A stretch of DNA of 7,696 nt from Lachnospiraceae bacterium. Lineage in GTDB: Bacteria > Bacillota_A > Clostridia > Lachnospirales > Lachnospiraceae. The translations under genes were made by a program, and so were the position numbers. The stretch's first letter is position 1. Each line of letters starts with the position of its first letter. The notes under the pieces were generated by a model. It made no database searches. It was not told where the DNA came from and saw only the letters and a program-made list of their open reading frames with translations. The DNA is taken from positions 1 through 7,696 of the forward strand of contig JAILDD010000056.1 in NCBI GenBank assembly GCA_024689605.1. The letters run 5' to 3'. Positions 6,108-7,696 of the stretch are shown here, piece by piece.

Positions 6108-7696
6108 ATGAGAAAGAAACGGATAATGACTCTTACAGCTACGATCATATTTGCTATGTCAGGCAGCATTTACGCATATGCGGATGCAAAAAGACTGAGC
6201 GTTGATGATTATGCTGCCGGGATCCATGAAAGCGATCTTCTTTTTGAACGGAAATATATTGAGCTGCATACGGATAATCCCATAGGCGACCATCGTCTGC
6301 CGGATGTGGATGTATCGGGACTTCCGGATTCTCTTGATCTCAGGGATATTGACGGTAAAAACTATGTTTCCGAGGTAAAAGACCAGGCATACTGGAGCAC
6401 CTGCTGGTGCTTTTCAACAATGGCCGCTTCCGAAACAAGCATAGCCTATGAATGCGGACATGATTATTCGGCAGGTGTGGATAATGATAAGTATGACCTG
6501 TCCGAGAAGCAGTTTGCCTGGTTTGCAAGGTATCACATTCCCACCGAAGGTGATCAGTCCGGGGAGGGTTTTTATGCATATCCGGAGGATGATGATGACG
6601 TGTCTGACTTAAGCGACAAGGTTTTACGCGCAGGCGGTTTTGCGGAGTATGCTGTAAGCCTTTTTTCAGCCGGAGTCGGACCTGTGCTTGAGTCAGAGGT
6701 TCCGTATAAAGCGTCCTCCGACATAAACTACGATAAGATATGTCTGGTAGCCATAGATGTGCCTGAGGACGGCATGCTGGAAAAGTCAGACGTAACAGTT
6801 GAGCTTTACGATCCTAAGGAAACAACCACTGAAGAGGTTACGGCTCAGTGGGAAGAAAAGGGATATCTGGCGGTGGACTACTATACGATGTTTGACCTGT
6901 ACTGGGGAACCGACACGGATGTTACCAATAAGGGACTTAACGGAAAGAAAGTCTGTATGGCCTATACCAAGTACCGGAGCCTGGACTGGACTGTTGATGA
7001 GGCCCTGCATTTTACCACGGATTTCCGCGCGACGGACTGCAGCCTTCTGCCATATCCTGCGCTTATGGATGATGAAGGTGCCTATATTTTCAATCAGACG
7101 GGTATTGATGCCATAAAATCAGAGCTTTCCCAGGGCAGGGCAGTATCTATTGCATATAAAAGTGATGTTTATACCCCGGAATACGAAAGACCTTCAGGTG
7201 GTCCGGCTTATATTAATTATCTGGATGAAAACGGAAATCCCGATAATGATCCAAAGGCTGCCATATGGGCACATTATACATACGACTGTGATTATGATCC
7301 GGCAGATCCGGATTCGCTGAACAGGTTTGTGGTTTCTGACCATTGTGTATGCGTAGTGGGATATGATGATAATTTTCCCAGGGAGTACTTTATGGATCCA
7401 AATGGGACTATCGGAGGAGACGGGGCATTTCTTGCAAAGAACAGCTGGGGAAGCAGCGGAAACAGTGATCCCGCTGCTGACTGGGACTGGGGCAACGGCG
7501 GTTCGGGGTATTTCTGGATCTCCTATTATGACCAGAGCCTGTGTTCACCCGTTAGCTTTGATTTTGATACGAGGGGAGAGACAGGGAGCATCAGTAACAT
7601 AGATATGTATGACTACATGCCGGCTGTGGTTCCCTCTGCAGCAGTATTTGACAGTGATGTTTACATGGCAGATGTTTTTGAAGCAGAGGAAAACTG
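6108..7696 (+). CDS. Secreted papain-family (C1A) cysteine protease, 3'-truncated by the window
   Basis: 529 residues are visible and the frame is open at the right edge. A signal peptide (basic MRKKR, a hydrophobic stretch, then a likely AYA/D cleavage after residue 25) indicates export. The mature N-terminus (LDLRD, 76-80) leads into the papain core. Q93 in VKDQ is the oxyanion-hole glutamine, C99 in STCWCFS the nucleophile, H412 in SDHCVCVVGYD the catalytic histidine, and N445 in AKNSWG the third residue; GYFWISYYD closes the domain. The Cys-to-His distance is 313 residues, against about 134 in papain, so large insertions are present. From residue about 500 (YDYMP, then MADVF) the sequence looks like the start of the lectin-like domain that follows many clostridial C1 peptidases. 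An in-frame GTG at 6090 with GAGGA 9 nt upstream is an alternative start; ATG 6108 is preferred because it begins a textbook signal peptide, although its GGAG is 12 nt away. Likely role: extracellular protein digestion or surface-protein processing. Confidence 0.93.
   Translation, partial: MRKKRIMTLTATIIFAMSGSIYAYADAKRLSVDDYAAGIHESDLLFERKYIELHTDNPIGDHRLPDVDVSGLPDSLDLRDIDGKNYVSEVKDQAYWSTCWCFSTMAASETSIAYECGHDYSAGVDNDKYDLSEKQFAWFARYHIPTEGDQSGEGFYAYPEDDDDVSDLSDKVLRAGGFAEYAVSLFSAGVGPVLESEVPYKASSDINYDKICLVAIDVPEDGMLEKSDVTVELYDPKETTTEEVTAQWEEKGYLAVDYYTMFDLYWGTDTDVTNKGLNGKKVCMAYTKYRSLDWTVDEALHFTTDFRATDCSLLPYPALMDDEGAYIFNQTGIDAIKSELSQGRAVSIAYKSDVYTPEYERPSGGPAYINYLDENGNPDNDPKAAIWAHYTYDCDYDPADPDSLNRFVVSDHCVCVVGYDDNFPREYFMDPNGTIGGDGAFLAKNSWGSSGNSDPAADWDWGNGGSGYFWISYYDQSLCSPVSFDFDTRGETGSISNIDMYDYMPAVVPSAAVFDSDVYMADVFEAEEN

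Noticed and set aside
6799..7116. Plus-strand open frame of about 105 codons
   Set aside because: It is an out-of-frame shadow inside the cysteine protease gene, whose frame runs uninterrupted through the whole interval with catalytic motifs on both sides.
1..7696. CRISPR repeats, tRNA or rRNA genes, insertion sequences
   Set aside because: No regularly spaced repeats, no cloverleaf or ribosomal sequence, and no transposase motif or terminal inverted repeats were seen on either strand.

Overview
The window looks like chromosome from an anaerobic, Gram-positive Firmicute, most likely a Lachnospiraceae gut or rumen bacterium of the Butyrivibrio/Roseburia kind. This is an inference. It rests on moderate GC content, strong AGGAGG-type ribosome binding sites, a Gram-positive-style lipoprotein glucanase, a radical SAM activase-like enzyme (typical of anaerobes), and a clostridial-type secreted papain-family protease. 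All genes found are on the + strand, and there is no gene-free stretch longer than about 110 bases.

Bases 2-4087 look like one transcription unit of five tightly packed genes ending at a clear intrinsic terminator. In order they are: the 3' part of a gene whose product ends in a beta-sandwich-like domain (2-646); a short radical SAM enzyme resembling glycyl-radical-enzyme activases (643 or 667 to 1260); a two-part GNAT-fold protein (1284-2123); a 502-residue lysine-rich, helical protein whose C-terminal third resembles an ADP-ribosyltransferase (ART) fold (2160-3668); and a 113-residue acidic helical protein whose ribosome binding site overlaps the previous stop codon (3682-4023). No function for this set is recognised. 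The last two genes have the arrangement of an effector and its cognate partner. The radical SAM and GNAT genes upstream could be modification enzymes belonging to the same system.

Bases 4088-7696 hold two exported hydrolases. A lipoprotein of glycoside hydrolase family 3 (4134-6008) most resembles plant-type exo-beta-glucan glucohydrolases and probably releases glucose from beta-glucans or cello-oligosaccharides at the cell surface. It is followed by the 5' part of a secreted papain-family (C1A) cysteine protease (6108 to beyond the window end). This protease has a complete Gln-Cys-His-Asn catalytic set, an unusually long Cys-to-His spacing, and the apparent beginning of a C-terminal accessory domain. 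This protease frame covers the last 1.6 kb and is open at the window edge.

The most interesting part is the five-gene unit, above all the ART-like protein with its small acidic neighbour. The ART assignment comes from reading motifs by eye, without a profile search or a structure prediction.
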